Origin: Pirellulales bacterium
GTDB taxonomy: Bacteria > Planctomycetota > Planctomycetia > Pirellulales > PALSA-1355
Length of the DNA stretch: 64,000 bases
Assembly (NCBI GenBank): GCA_022844125.1
Contig: JALHMI010000011.1
Coordinates: 124,001-188,000 of the forward strand
Direction of reading: 5' to 3'
Shown here one piece after another: positions 18,095 through 28,644 of this stretch. Under the pieces are notes generated by a model. The model saw only the letters and a program-made list of their open reading frames with translations, searched no databases and was not told where the DNA came from. Numbering within the stretch: position 1 is the stretch's first letter; each line of letters starts with the position of its first letter. A program made the position numbers and the translations under genes.

Positions 18095-18508
18095 CTAATC
18101 GCTCTTCTTGTGCACCACCAGCACAACGCCAGAGTCTGCCTTGCTCTCAAACGCGGTGGGCCGGGCGTCTCCTTCAAGTGCGTACGCCAGCTTCAGCGTC
18201 GTGCCGTCGATTTCGTAGATCCCCCGCAGGGTGCGGTCGCCGAGCATCAGATCGATTTGCTGGGGCGTCTGCGCGGCATCGATCTTGAGCGTGCCGCTGA
18301 AGGTTTGTCCGCTCTTGGGCGTGAGCGTGTACTGATCCCCTTTGAACTCGCGTACGGCGGCAATCATCTCGGCAACCGGCTGGCCGTTGAATTCGAAGGA
18401 TTCGACGGTCCATTTGCCGGAAAGCTTGGTGAGCTCGTCGTCGGCCAAAGCCGTCTCGGCGAAGTTCACAGCCGCAAGCGAAAACGCAATGAGCACTGCA
18501 GTTCTCAT
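18095..18508 (-). CDS. Small exported TIGR03067-like protein
   Basis: A 137-residue protein with a signal peptide (about 1-21) followed by a lipocalin-like beta domain: LSGKWTVESFEFNGQP near the mature N-terminus, then QYTLT, SGTLKIDAAQTPQQIDL, GIYEIDGTTLKLAYA and RPTAFES. This pattern matches the TIGR03067 family, which is expanded in planctomycetes and of unknown function. The ATG at 18508 was chosen because it starts the signal peptide; a 16-residue upstream extension is cysteine-rich and unlikely. Confidence 0.8.
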   Translation of the reverse strand: MRTAVLIAFSLAAVNFAETALADDELTKLSGKWTVESFEFNGQPVAEMIAAVREFKGDQYTLTPKSGQTFSGTLKIDAAQTPQQIDLMLGDRTLRGIYEIDGTTLKLAYALEGDARPTAFESKADSGVVLVVHKKSD

Positions 18509-18743
18509 AACAGCATCCCTCTGCCAATGGCAGCAGTCCCAAGATGACGTAAGCACCCCTCGCTTGGCCCGGCGCGCCAGAATATAACACGCCCGCCGCG
18601 CCGTTGCATCAGGAGTTGTGTGGTTTCTTCGGGGGGCGAAAATGTTTGGAGCAGCAAACCAATAATTCTACAATCGTCGGTGCCCGGGGGTGGCTGCTCA
18701 CCCTTGTTCTCGATCGTCACGCATTCTTCCAGGGAGTATCGCC

Positions 18744-19808
18744 ATGGCCAAACCCACCGCGCAGTCCGCTCGTCGCGACTTTTTGAAGTCCAGTGCCGTG
18801 GCCGCAGGCACGACCCTGGCCGCCGGCACAACGCTGCTCGGCGGTGCAGCCATCGCCGCGGCACCAGATGCTCCGAGCCTTAGTCCAGATGGTCTGCCGC
18901 TCCGCCCTTTCGGCAAAACGGGGCACACGCTCCCGGTCCTCGGCCTGGGCGGCTCGGCATTCGTGCAATTGTTTAACGCCAGCTACGGCGTGCCGCTCTT
19001 GAGCGAAGACGAACGTGTGGCGATTGTCCGCCGCGGATACGACGCCGGCATTCGCTACTTCGACACCGCCCGGGTCTACGGCGAAAGTGAGCGGATCATG
19101 GGCCGCGGGCTGAAGGGCGTCCGCGAGAACTGCTACGTGGCCACCAAGGTCCATGTGCCCGACCCGAAGCGGGTGCGCGAGAGTGTCGAGCGCTCGCTCA
19201 AAGAGCTCGACATGGATCATGTTGACTGCGTGCAGATTCACAGTCCCGCGATCGAAGCCATCGGCTTTGAGGGTGCGATGAAGATGCACGCCGAGCTGCT
19301 GAAGCTGCGCGACGAGAAGTTGCTGCGGTTCATTGGCCTCACCACGCACGTCGCCTTCGAGACCGTCCACAAGATGATCGAGACCGGCGGGTTCGACCAG
19401 GTGCTCCTGGCCTACGGTTATGTACGGCGCGGAATGAACACGATCCTCTCCAATGGCAATGTCGAGTTCCGCAACATGTGCCTGGCCGCCGCGCACGAAC
19501 GGGGCATGGCCATCGTGGCCATGAAAGTGATGGGCGCGAACATGCTCAATCACAATTCACCCAAGATGGTCGCCGACTTTCCGGCCAGCCGACGCGCGAA
19601 ATTGCCCGCCGCCGCCATTCGCTGGGTGCTCCAGGACGAACGCGTCTCGATGCTCAATATCGGCGTCTCGTTAGCGAGCGACGTCGATCAGAACGTTGCC
19701 ACCTTGCGGGGTGAAACTCGTTACACGCCGGCCGACGCCCGGCTGCTCGCCGACTTCAGCGCCAAGCTCTACGAGGCCGAGCCGGTCAAAGCCATGCCGG
19801 TGAGCTAG
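18744..19808 (+). CDS. Tat-exported aldo/keto reductase
   Basis: A 354-residue oxidoreductase. The N-terminus is a twin-arginine signal (ARRDFLKSS, residues 9-17, then an alanine-rich stretch to about 41). The mature part is an aldo/keto reductase barrel: the active-site Asp and Tyr lie in the IRYFDTARVYGESE segment, with CYVATKVHVPD, DHVDCVQIHSP and a C-terminal ARRAKLPAAAIRWVLQ segment. Tat export implies it folds with its NADP(H)-type cofactor before crossing the membrane. The usual cofactor-binding C-terminus is short. An AGGGAG ribosome binding site precedes the ATG. The substrate is unknown. Confidence 0.88.
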   Translation: MAKPTAQSARRDFLKSSAVAAGTTLAAGTTLLGGAAIAAAPDAPSLSPDGLPLRPFGKTGHTLPVLGLGGSAFVQLFNASYGVPLLSEDERVAIVRRGYDAGIRYFDTARVYGESERIMGRGLKGVRENCYVATKVHVPDPKRVRESVERSLKELDMDHVDCVQIHSPAIEAIGFEGAMKMHAELLKLRDEKLLRFIGLTTHVAFETVHKMIETGGFDQVLLAYGYVRRGMNTILSNGNVEFRNMCLAAAHERGMAIVAMKVMGANMLNHNSPKMVADFPASRRAKLPAAAIRWVLQDERVSMLNIGVSLASDVDQNVATLRGETRYTPADARLLADFSAKLYEAEPVKAMPVS

Positions 19809-19952
19809 CTCGCTCCCTGGGCCAACGGGGGCGTTCGAGGGCAGCGCAACCTCTCGCGCCGCTTGCATTTGACATTCGTCCCCCGACCGATACGATGGCA
19901 TTCGGTACGGGCTACGGACAAATGAGCTCGTGCCCGGCTTGTTCGCCGTTGA

Positions 19953-21320
<1,368 letters not shown>

Positions 21321-21345
21321 ACACGCTGCGAAGCAGAAGCCAACT

Positions 21346-22029
21346 CTACCGCAGCACGTACGCGAACCACGCTATCAGCGCGATTCCGCCGCCGGTGATT
21401 GCCAGCAGCAGGAAAATCGACCGCGCATTCAATTGCTCGGCCAGAATCGACTGCATCGAGGTCCTCGTGCTCGCCACGCGCACGGGCAGCTCATAGCCGT
21501 CGGCAAACCGATGCCCACACCACTCGCAGCGCGCCGGGTGCCGCGGAGCGAACACCTCGTCGCAGGTCGGACAAATCACCATCGTTGACTTCGCGCCCTC
21601 AGCGTCTGGTTCGTTCTCGGGCAGAAACGCCGCGACAAAGTCAGTGCCCGAGGTCTTGCACACGGGGCAGGTAGCTAGCCGCGGCCGAGCGCAGTGCGGA
21701 CACAAGGGCCACGACTCCTCGCCATTTTCCGACTCCAGCGTCACCAGTTCAGGTGCCGGCTGACCATGCAGGATCAACTTCTCGGCGGCCAGCAGGATCT
21801 CGCGAGCTTCTTCGGCGTCGTTCTCATGGACGACCAGTTTGGGAGCGGTCGGCAAAAATCCCGGTCCGCCGGCTGCCCGCACCAGCCAGTCCGCGTTGGC
21901 AAAGTGCACGGAGTTCAGCGTCTCATTGCTCACAAACGAACTGATGCCCGCTTCCTCCAGCAGATTGCGGAGCAAATGGGCCTGGTGTGGATCGGTGGCG
22001 ATGTAGACCACGACGTGCTGGTCGCTCAC
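21346..22029 (-). CDS. DUF2007-like signal-transducing domain with zinc ribbons and a membrane anchor
   Basis: A 227-residue protein. The N-terminal 90 residues (VYIATDPHQAHLLRNLLEEA, then LVVHENDAEEAREIL) match the DUF2007 putative signal-transducing domain. Cysteine pairs follow: CPHC and CPVC, then CPTC and CEWCG, which form two zinc ribbons. A single hydrophobic segment near the C-terminus (IFLLLAITGGGIALIAWFAY) anchors it. The GTG at 22029 begins the first recognisable strand; further upstream the frame turns arginine-rich. A second protein of this type lies at 29906. Confidence 0.75.
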   Translation of the reverse strand: MSDQHVVVYIATDPHQAHLLRNLLEEAGISSFVSNETLNSVHFANADWLVRAAGGPGFLPTAPKLVVHENDAEEAREILLAAEKLILHGQPAPELVTLESENGEESWPLCPHCARPRLATCPVCKTSGTDFVAAFLPENEPDAEGAKSTMVICPTCDEVFAPRHPARCEWCGHRFADGYELPVRVASTRTSMQSILAEQLNARSIFLLLAITGGGIALIAWFAYVLR

Positions 22030-22207
22030 GTTACTCGTCCTTGGACCGGGGAAGGGCGGGGGGCCTGCCGTACATTTTCGGCGGCAGAATGGGTCACCAC
22101 GCTGGAAATCGCCTCGGCGGACGCCTATTCTAACAGTTGCCCGCCGGAAATCACCCCGCTTCGGCATCCGCCCGAACCGCCAGTAACCCACCTAAATTCG
22201 CACTCCT

Positions 22208-24421
22208 ATGACGCACTATCGCAGTCTCGCCTCGTGGTCGTTCGCATGTTCGCTGCTCGCCTTGAGTCTTGCCGAGGCGGCGGCACAAAGCCCGCGGGTT
22301 CTGCCTGAGGGGCAGCCGCCCAAAGACGTTCGGCTCGGTCCGCTCAAGGATCTTAACGGCTACTTCCCATTCACTCCGGCGAAGTCGAAGGAAGAATGGG
22401 CTCCGCGCGCGGCGGAAGCTCGCCGCCGCATCCTGGTAGCGAACGGACTCTGGCCGATGCCCGACCGCACGCCGCCGAACGCAGTCGTCCACGGCAAGGT
22501 CGATCGCGACACCTATACGATCGAGCGTGTGTATCTCGAAAGTTATCCCGGCCATTTCGTGACGGGCAGTCTCTATCGTCCCAAAGGAAAGGAAGGCAAG
22601 CTTCCCGCGGTGCTCAGCCCGCACGGCCATTGGGCGAACGGCCGGTTTTACGATGCCGGCGTCGATCAGGCGCGCAAGGACATCGTCAATGGCGCGGAGC
22701 GTTTCGAGAACGGCGGTCGCTCGCCACTGCAAGCTCGCTGCGTGCAACTCGCCCGGATGGGCTGCGTGGTGTTTCACTACGACATGGTCGGCCGCGCCGA
22801 CAGCCAACAGCTCACGGAAGAAATCGCCCACGGCTTTGCCAAGCAGCGCCCGGAGTTCGATGGCCGCGATAACTGGGGCTTCTATAGCACCCAGGCCGAA
22901 CTGCGATTGCAGAGCATCATGGGTCTGCACACCTACAACAGTATCCGGGCCCTCGACTGGCTCAGCGAACTGCCCGACGTCGATCCAGCCCGTATCGGCG
23001 TGACCGGCGCCAGTGGCGGCGGGACACAGACATTCATCCTTTCCGCGATCGACGAGCGACCCGCCGCAGCCTTTCCCGCCGTGATGGTCTCGACCGCCAT
23101 GCAAGGCGGCTGCACCTGCGAGAACTGCAGCTTGCTTCGCGTGGGCACCGGCAACATCGAGTTCGCCTCGCTCACCTCGCCCCGTCCGCTGGGCATGACC
23201 GGCGCCGACGACTGGACCCGCGAGCTCGACATCAAGGGTTTTCCCGAGCTCAAGCAGCACTATGCCAACCTGGGCGTGCCAGACCTGGTGATGGCCAAGG
23301 TGCTGCCGCAGTTTGGCCACAACTACAACTTCGTATCCCGCGAGGTGATGTATCACTTCTTCAACAAACACCTGGGCTTGAACCTGCCCGAGCCGATTAT
23401 CGAGGAGGACTTCCAGATCTCCACGATTCCGGAAATGACGGTCTGGGACGACGCCCATCCGCGACCGCCCAGCGGCCCCGACTACGAGCGCTCGCTGCTC
23501 AAACAAATCACCGAGAGTTCGGATCGACAGATCGCGGCCCTGACGCCCAGCGACGCGGCCTCATTCGCCAAGTTTCGCGAGGTGGTTGGCGGCGGCGTCG
23601 ACGTGCTGATCGGCCGCAAGCTGCCTCCTGCCGACTCGCTCGAATATGAAGCGACCAGCGCCGATCAACAGCCCGAGTATACGCTGCAGAACGCCCTGAT
23701 CCGCAACCAAGCGGCGGGTGAAGAGCTGCCGGTCGTGATCCTGCATCCACCCGCCTGGAACAAGCGAGTCGTTGTCTGGATTCACGAGAACGGCAAAAAC
23801 GGTTTGTTCGCTTCGGACGGCAGCCTCGCGCCGGAAACCAAGACGCTGCTGGCGTCAGGCTCGGCCGTAATTGGCGCCGATCTCATTTACCAGGGCGAGT
23901 TCCTCACAGGCAGCCAGCCGCTTACGGAAACGCGGCGCGTGGAAAATCCGCGTGAGTTCGCCGGCTACACGCTAGGTTACAACCCGGCGCTGTTTGCTCA
24001 GCGCGTGCACGACGTGCTCACGCTCGTCAGCTTTGCGAGCACGTATGCCGGCGAGAAGCCAGCGGTTGACCTGCTGGGGCTTGGGCCAATGGCTGGCCCC
24101 TGGGTGGCCGCCGCTCGTGCGCAGGCAGGAGAAACCGTCTCGCGGGCAGCGATCGACACCGGTGGCTTCCGCTTCGCCACGAGCGTCAAGGGAATTCGTG
24201 ACTTGCAGTTCCTGCCCGGCGCCGCCAAGTACGGCGACTTGCCCGGCATCCTTGCGCTGAGCGCACCGGGTACGCTGTGGCTGGCCGATCAGGGACCGAT
24301 GGCGCCGGGCCTGGTGAGCGCGGCCTTCACGGCTGCCGCGGCAGCGGGAAAGCTACACACCGCAGACGGCCCGCCCGCCGAACGTGCCGCCGCCGCCATT
24401 GGCTGGCTGGTGAAGCCGTAA
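22208..24421 (+). CDS. Large secreted alpha/beta hydrolase, acetyl-xylan-esterase-like
   Basis: A 737-residue exported protein with a signal peptide (about 1-27). The first half is an alpha/beta hydrolase of the acetyl-xylan esterase type: the strand VVFHYDMVG, the nucleophile elbow GVTGASGGG with Ser269, and a conserved CTCENCSLLR segment; the acid and His are probably in the FGHNYN region (about residue 375). The second half (about 480-737) is a smaller hydrolase-like repeat whose elbow is altered (LLGLGPMAG), suggesting a non-catalytic second lobe. Likely role: removing acetyl or similar ester groups from polysaccharides outside the cell. A terminator-like hairpin follows. Confidence 0.78.
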   Translation: MTHYRSLASWSFACSLLALSLAEAAAQSPRVLPEGQPPKDVRLGPLKDLNGYFPFTPAKSKEEWAPRAAEARRRILVANGLWPMPDRTPPNAVVHGKVDRDTYTIERVYLESYPGHFVTGSLYRPKGKEGKLPAVLSPHGHWANGRFYDAGVDQARKDIVNGAERFENGGRSPLQARCVQLARMGCVVFHYDMVGRADSQQLTEEIAHGFAKQRPEFDGRDNWGFYSTQAELRLQSIMGLHTYNSIRALDWLSELPDVDPARIGVTGASGGGTQTFILSAIDERPAAAFPAVMVSTAMQGGCTCENCSLLRVGTGNIEFASLTSPRPLGMTGADDWTRELDIKGFPELKQHYANLGVPDLVMAKVLPQFGHNYNFVSREVMYHFFNKHLGLNLPEPIIEEDFQISTIPEMTVWDDAHPRPPSGPDYERSLLKQITESSDRQIAALTPSDAASFAKFREVVGGGVDVLIGRKLPPADSLEYEATSADQQPEYTLQNALIRNQAAGEELPVVILHPPAWNKRVVVWIHENGKNGLFASDGSLAPETKTLLASGSAVIGADLIYQGEFLTGSQPLTETRRVENPREFAGYTLGYNPALFAQRVHDVLTLVSFASTYAGEKPAVDLLGLGPMAGPWVAAARAQAGETVSRAAIDTGGFRFATSVKGIRDLQFLPGAAKYGDLPGILALSAPGTLWLADQGPMAPGLVSAAFTAAAAAGKLHTADGPPAERAAAAIGWLVKP

Positions 24422-24470
24422 AGGCGAACGGCACTCCGCGCATCCCAAAATCCGGCGGATATCAAAAACA

Positions 24471-24500
24471 AACGGACGGCAAACATACCGTCCGTTTTCG
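24471..24500 (+). terminator. Bidirectional intrinsic terminator
   Basis: A perfect 9-bp stem (AACGGACGG at 24471-24479, CCGTCCGTT at 24488-24496) with an 8-base loop is followed by TTCGTTATT and preceded by an A-rich run. It can end the hydrolase gene on the + strand and the small gene at 24526 on the - strand. Confidence 0.8.
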
Positions 24501-24525
24501 TTATTCGGTTTGATGAAGTGCCAGC

Positions 24526-24723
24526 TTAACGGCTCAGCGAGCCGCGTTTGGAAGGCCGCTGCGAATTGGGGGCGGCCGTATGAATCCACTCGGCGACAAG
24601 CAACTCCAACTGCTCATCCATCCACTGGTCGAACACGGCCAGCGTGTCCAGGCTCTGGCGAACCTCGTCCGCCGTGGGAAGTTTGTTTTCTGACGTCGGG
24701 CTGGGTAGCGATTCGTGCATCAT
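24526..24723 (-). CDS. Small conserved-looking hypothetical protein
   Basis: A 65-residue acidic protein without signal peptide, cysteine or membrane segment. The middle (ADEVRQSLDTLAVFDQWMDE) looks like two amphipathic helices. No family was recognised. It is followed on its strand by the bidirectional terminator at 24471, which supports a real transcript. Confidence 0.5.
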   Translation of the reverse strand: MMHESLPSPTSENKLPTADEVRQSLDTLAVFDQWMDEQLELLVAEWIHTAAPNSQRPSKRGSLSR

Positions 24724-24833
24724 GGCTCTGGTCCGCCTTTCTTCCTCTGTCCGAAGGCCGCGATTGTAGTTCGTGTTCCGGGGATTGCCCTATTCCAATT
24801 GCGCCCCTTTTTCCGCCCTTCTTCGAGCTTCGT

Positions 24834-25148
24834 CTAGGCGGCCTCCCACCGCTCGTCGTGGCGATAATGCAACTCGCGGTCCAAATCGCGCCAATTGCAC
24901 TGCTCCCACCTCTCACCATTACGGACATCAGGACTGCCAGTTCGGGTTCGCGCGACCGAATCGGCTGTTATTTCTCGACGTTTTACCGGGGAATTCCCCT
25001 CCGCGAGCATCGCGTCCTCCCCATCAGAAATTTCTTCGCCCGCACGCCCCGCAACTTGGCTGAACACCGCTTCCCGTGCTATTTCGGCGGTTTGCTTCGT
25101 CGCGAATTGCCAACAACCTGAGCATCCCTGTTGCTTTACCGCAGCCAT
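24834..25148 (-). CDS. Doubtful 104-residue hypothetical protein
   Basis: This frame lies in an otherwise empty region and encodes a soluble protein with an N-terminal CSGC pair and a Trp-rich acidic C-terminus. Codon use is less G+C-rich in third positions than in neighbouring real genes. No ribosome binding site is evident and no family was recognised. It may be a foreign or decayed gene. Confidence 0.25.
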   Translation of the reverse strand: MAAVKQQGCSGCWQFATKQTAEIAREAVFSQVAGRAGEEISDGEDAMLAEGNSPVKRREITADSVARTRTGSPDVRNGERWEQCNWRDLDRELHYRHDERWEAA

Positions 25149-25358
25149 TGTGAGGTCCGTCACAAAGTTGCGTCCACGGACCCCGCACGCGCCAAACTGG
25201 TCAAAACGAAACCACGTCAGAATTGGCCAGAGTGTCCCGCCTGCGGCATTCCAAGCCGAGCCTTTCCGCTCACCGCGGCCTACCGCATGCTGCCGCGATA
25301 CAAATGCGGCAGTTGCCGGTCGGTGAGCCTGGTCTGGCTCTTGCGGCCCAGGAAGTAA
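25131..25358 (+). CDS. Possible small zinc-ribbon protein
   Basis: A TTG-started frame of 75 residues with the pattern CPACG (residues 35-39) and KCGSC about 20 residues later, which looks like a small zinc ribbon. Its 3' end overlaps the tail of the convergent methyltransferase gene by 79 bases, and it slightly overlaps the doubtful gene at 24834. The overlap lowers confidence; the cysteine pairs and fluent reading raise it. Confidence 0.35.
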   Translation: MLYRSHCEVRHKVASTDPARAKLVKTKPRQNWPECPACGIPSRAFPLTAAYRMLPRYKCGSCRSVSLVWLLRPRK

Positions 25359-26266
25359 AACCCCGAGGCCGCGTCGTATGCCCCCGGATGGTTGGCGAGA
25401 AAGCGGTCGAAGTACTTCAGCCAGAAGGCCGATCCCCGCGCTGCTGCCGAGGCGATCGTTCGCGTCATCGGCCGGCGGGCGAACGACAGCAGAAAGTAGC
25501 GCCAGGCCCACGCCAGGGCCATTCCTGGCCCGCAGGCCACGCCGCTGGCGAGTTCTTCGAAGTCGCGCCATAACCGGCGATGCCCCAGGTGCGTGAACCG
25601 CGTGAAGTCGTACGCTCCTTCGTGCACCTGCTGCATGAATGGCGTCTCGGCATAGACCACGCCCTGCGGACCGAGCACGCGGCGGATTTCCGCTGCACAC
25701 CGCACCGGGTCGACCACGTGTTCGAGCACCGCTTGCACGATCACGCCGTCAAACGTCTCGTCCTCGAACGGAATGTCGTGCGCGTCGAACACCACGGCCG
25801 GCCGCGGACCGATCTCGACGTCGCTCTCCACCAACTCGATGTCGTCTCGATCGGCCAGCACTTCCATGCCGCTACCCGCGACGCGTGAGCCGATCACCAG
25901 CACCCGAGCCGGAGCGTTGAGCTCCAGGACCGCGCGGGCGAAAGCTTCATAGTTTTTCTTGCCCACCAGGTTTGAGCTCAACGTCGGCGCTATCGATGAG
26001 AGCATCTGCCGCAACGGCTTCTGCTCCTCGGGAAACGCCTTTTCCGAGCCGGCCAGCACCCCCGCGATCGAAAACAGGCTGTTCGACTCGTTGATCAGCA
26101 CGGGCACCTGCCGCCGCACCGGGTAGCTCGCCCCGCAACCGGGATGCGTGCAATCGCACTCAGTGCGCTGGATTTCCAGCCGGCATTTGCAGCGTGGACA
26201 AACCAGCCGGGTTTCGAGGTCCGCAGGAAGGCGGGTGAAGAATTCGGTGACTTCGGCGATACTCAC
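25280..26266 (-). CDS. SAM-dependent methyltransferase with Trm112-type zinc ribbon
   Basis: A 328-residue cytoplasmic protein. The N-terminal part (about 20-55) is a Trm112-like zinc ribbon (CPRCKCRL, then CDCTHPGCG). From about residue 115 comes a class I methyltransferase domain (Methyltransf_11): ARVLVIGSRVAGSG is the altered SAM loop, VVFDAHDIPFEDETFDGVIVQAVLEHV motif II and the catalytic strand. The substrate is unknown; related planctomycete proteins are annotated only as methyltransferase-domain proteins. The GTG at 26266 has a good ribosome binding site (GGAG, eight bases upstream), so the longer upstream frame was rejected. Confidence 0.75.
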   Translation of the reverse strand: MSIAEVTEFFTRLPADLETRLVCPRCKCRLEIQRTECDCTHPGCGASYPVRRQVPVLINESNSLFSIAGVLAGSEKAFPEEQKPLRQMLSSIAPTLSSNLVGKKNYEAFARAVLELNAPARVLVIGSRVAGSGMEVLADRDDIELVESDVEIGPRPAVVFDAHDIPFEDETFDGVIVQAVLEHVVDPVRCAAEIRRVLGPQGVVYAETPFMQQVHEGAYDFTRFTHLGHRRLWRDFEELASGVACGPGMALAWAWRYFLLSFARRPMTRTIASAAARGSAFWLKYFDRFLANHPGAYDAASGFYFLGRKSQTRLTDRQLPHLYRGSMR

Positions 26267-26433
26267 GTGCTTTCTCCGTGCGCGCTCGGGGGGCAGGTCC
26301 ATCCGAGGGCGGACCGTATCCAGCAACTCTAGCTCGATGGGCGGTGAAACGAGCGATTATCGCCTGGAGTTGCGGCCTGAGCCGTTGCGATCGGCTTGTG
26401 TGCTACAGCCGGAATGATTGGTAACCCGCGGGC

Positions 26434-26480
26434 ACAAAAAAACAGGCATCGAGCCAGGGGGGTGGCACTCGATGCCTGTC
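26434..26480 (-). terminator. Intrinsic terminator of the EF-hand gene
   Basis: On the minus strand a 12-bp stem (ACAGGCATCGAG at 26442-26453 with its complement at 26468-26479) is followed by a run of seven T, read from the A-run at 26436-26442. It lies 89 bases past the stop of the EF-hand gene. Confidence 0.85.
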
Positions 26481-26568
26481 AGTTCGAACGCTCAAGATCC
26501 TGACGAGCAGGACACAAACATTCGATGGGGCCGAGAGATCGTGGAAGGCGAAATCTGGCGCCTGGCGG

Positions 26569-27627
26569 TTACTGCTGAGCTTGCTCGGGCTTCTGGCCAG
26601 GCTGTTTCTTTTTCTTCGCTCCGGCGGGCTTCTGACCGTTGGCCGGTTTCTCGCCCCGGGCGATCTCTTTCGCCGTCACGTTGCCGTCGCCATTCTTATC
26701 GAGCGACTTGATCGCGTCCGACGCGCCCCTGATTTCATCGCCGCTCAGCGTGCCATCGCGATCTTTATCCACCGCGCGGAACAGGCTCGCCGGCATCGCT
26801 TGCGCCTGACCGGGGTTGTTCTTTTTGGTCACAGCGGCCGCTGCGGCGGGTTTCTGGCCGGGTTCGGAGTTTGGCTTCTCGGTTCGCATTTTCACGGCTT
26901 CGGCCCGCTGTTTGGCAACAGCCGCGAACTCTTCCTGCGACAACGCCCCATCGCCGTCCTTGTCACCGCGGCGAATCATTCGGGCCACCTGCTCGCGGCG
27001 CGCTTCGGGCGCTTCGTCGGCGGTCGCTTTGCCGTCGCCGTTGGCGTCCATTCGCTTGAACATCGCATCGGCCATGGCTCCATCGCGCTTCAGACTGGCG
27101 GGCTGGGCTGTTCCACCGGCCGGAATCTCGGCTTTCGATAGAGCACCATCCCCGTCTTTATCAAGCCGGGCGACCAGCTTCTGGAAGTTCTCGCGGCGCT
27201 CGTCGGGCACTTCATCCGGCGAAATCTTGCCATCGCCATTCTTGTCGAGCTGGGCCAGGAAACGTCCCGGCGCCGGACGCGCCGCCTTGCCGGGGCGTCC
27301 GGGCCGGGCCTTGGTCGGCTTTGTCTTGGCGTCGCCTTCCGCGGGAGCGGCAGTCTTCGATTCGCCACCCGCCAGGCCCACGGCAAATTCGTCGGCCGAG
27401 AGTTTGCCATCCGCGTTGCCATCGCCAAGCCGAACCAACCGATCGAACAGGGATTTCTTTTCTTCCGGCACCTCGTCCGCGCTCAGGTGGCCATCGCTGT
27501 TGGCGTCGAGCTGCCCGAACAGCGCTTTGGCGTCCACTGCGGGTGGAACTTCGTCGGCCCAGGCCACGGCCGAGCTTGCCAAGAAACCGAGACCGGCCAG
27601 AATCATCCATCGCGATTGGTTCAGCAC
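26569..27627 (-). CDS. Exported calcium-binding protein with eight EF-hand loops
   Basis: A 352-residue protein with a signal peptide (about 1-24). Eight EF-hand-type loops of the form D-x-N/D-x-D-G are spaced along it: DANSDG, DGNADG, DKNGDG, DKDGDG, DANGDG, DKDGDG, DKDRDG and DKNGDG, separated by alanine/lysine/proline-rich linkers. The C-terminus is a lysine- and glutamine-rich tail. It probably binds calcium in the periplasm or at the surface. The start is GTG at 27627, with GAGGA seven bases upstream. The gene has its own terminator on the minus strand. Confidence 0.9.
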   Translation of the reverse strand: MLNQSRWMILAGLGFLASSAVAWADEVPPAVDAKALFGQLDANSDGHLSADEVPEEKKSLFDRLVRLGDGNADGKLSADEFAVGLAGGESKTAAPAEGDAKTKPTKARPGRPGKAARPAPGRFLAQLDKNGDGKISPDEVPDERRENFQKLVARLDKDGDGALSKAEIPAGGTAQPASLKRDGAMADAMFKRMDANGDGKATADEAPEARREQVARMIRRGDKDGDGALSQEEFAAVAKQRAEAVKMRTEKPNSEPGQKPAAAAAVTKKNNPGQAQAMPASLFRAVDKDRDGTLSGDEIRGASDAIKSLDKNGDGNVTAKEIARGEKPANGQKPAGAKKKKQPGQKPEQAQQ

Positions 27628-28362
27628 CGTAAGTTCCTCGTGCGTTTTGCGGGCTAGCTAATTGAATGGTCGCCGGCCCCGGTACCCTCGGGGGACGCCG
27701 TGCCTAAGGAATTGAACCACGGCGACGGGAAGGGGTTTCGCTCTCAGGGTCAGAATAAAGTCCGCAGTCTGCCCAGACCCTGCGCAGGTGCGAAACGCTA
27801 GCGGGGCCAGCCTCGATTTGCCGCCAGAGATCCAGCCGCGTTTCGCTCTTGTGACCCCGCGCGGCCGTTCCTATAATCCGCCGCCCAAGAGTGCCGGGTG
27901 CGATCCGCAGACTCGCGTGTGATTGAACTCTGCGGCCAAACCGCGGCACGGGCGTTAAGTTGCATCCACACAAGTAGTTGGAGGACTGACGGTTTTCCGT
28001 TAATGGCCGTATTGCCGGTATGCCGATACCAAGGGTGCTCACTCACGCGCTCGCGAAGTCGCTCCCAGACATGGATTGCGGCGCCGGTAAGCGATAGTTC
28101 CAGCAGCGTACTGACTCGACAGGACGTGTTCGATTTCCAAGAGGTTTGTCGGACCAAATCACCCATTCGCAGGCTCTTTCGAGCCCCGGGTCACGACGAA
28201 CAGGCGAATCGAATCTGTCAGCAAGACGCTTTCTGCTGGAGAAATCACCGGCCATTTCACAGTAATCCATAGTTCGTTTGGCTCGCTTTCCACAGCCGCT
28301 TGGTGGTCTTGTTCGACCACTGCATTCGGCAGTAGCCTAAGCTTGCCAGAGGGAGAATCACC
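27628..28362. other. Long intergenic region without a convincing gene
   Basis: These 735 bases separate the divergent EF-hand gene and flgM. Frames on both strands in this stretch are arginine/serine-rich and look like shadows. Base composition is slightly less G+C-rich than neighbouring genes. No tRNA, riboswitch or clear promoter was recognised; a small RNA or decayed gene cannot be ruled out. Confidence 0.35.
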
Positions 28363-28644
28363 ATGCAGATCTACGGTCCTTCGCAGCTTCACGGCGCTCA
28401 ATCGATTCACGGTGCTCATGCCGCTCGTCCGGCTGAAGCCGCCCCGCAAACCGGCGCTGCCCAGCCCTTGGCCGATCGGCTCGAAATCTCCGAGGCCGGC
28501 CGCATTGCCAGCCAACTCGCCGAGATTCCGGACGTCCGTTGGGAACGCGTCGAATCGCTTCGTGCAGCCATTGCCGGCGGCGCTTACGAAACCGACGACA
28601 AGCTGAACGTTGCGCTCGAACGCCTGCTCGACGAAATCGCTTAG
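28363..28644 (+). CDS. flgM: Anti-sigma-28 factor FlgM-like
   Basis: A 93-residue protein. The N-terminal 35 residues are low-complexity and probably disordered, as in FlgM; the C-terminal half (RIASQLAEIPDVRWERVESL, then YETDDKLNVALERLL) matches the sigma-28-binding helices. FlgM blocks the flagellar sigma factor until the hook is complete. A GAGGGAG ribosome binding site precedes the ATG. No flagellar gene lies beside it in this window. The following gene is a small lipoprotein 146 bases away. Confidence 0.82.
   Translation: MQIYGPSQLHGAQSIHGAHAARPAEAAPQTGAAQPLADRLEISEAGRIASQLAEIPDVRWERVESLRAAIAGGAYETDDKLNVALERLLDEIA

Noticed and set aside
22151-23506. A 451-residue antisense frame over the secreted hydrolase gene
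   Set aside because: Shadow of a clear esterase gene; no start signal or domain.
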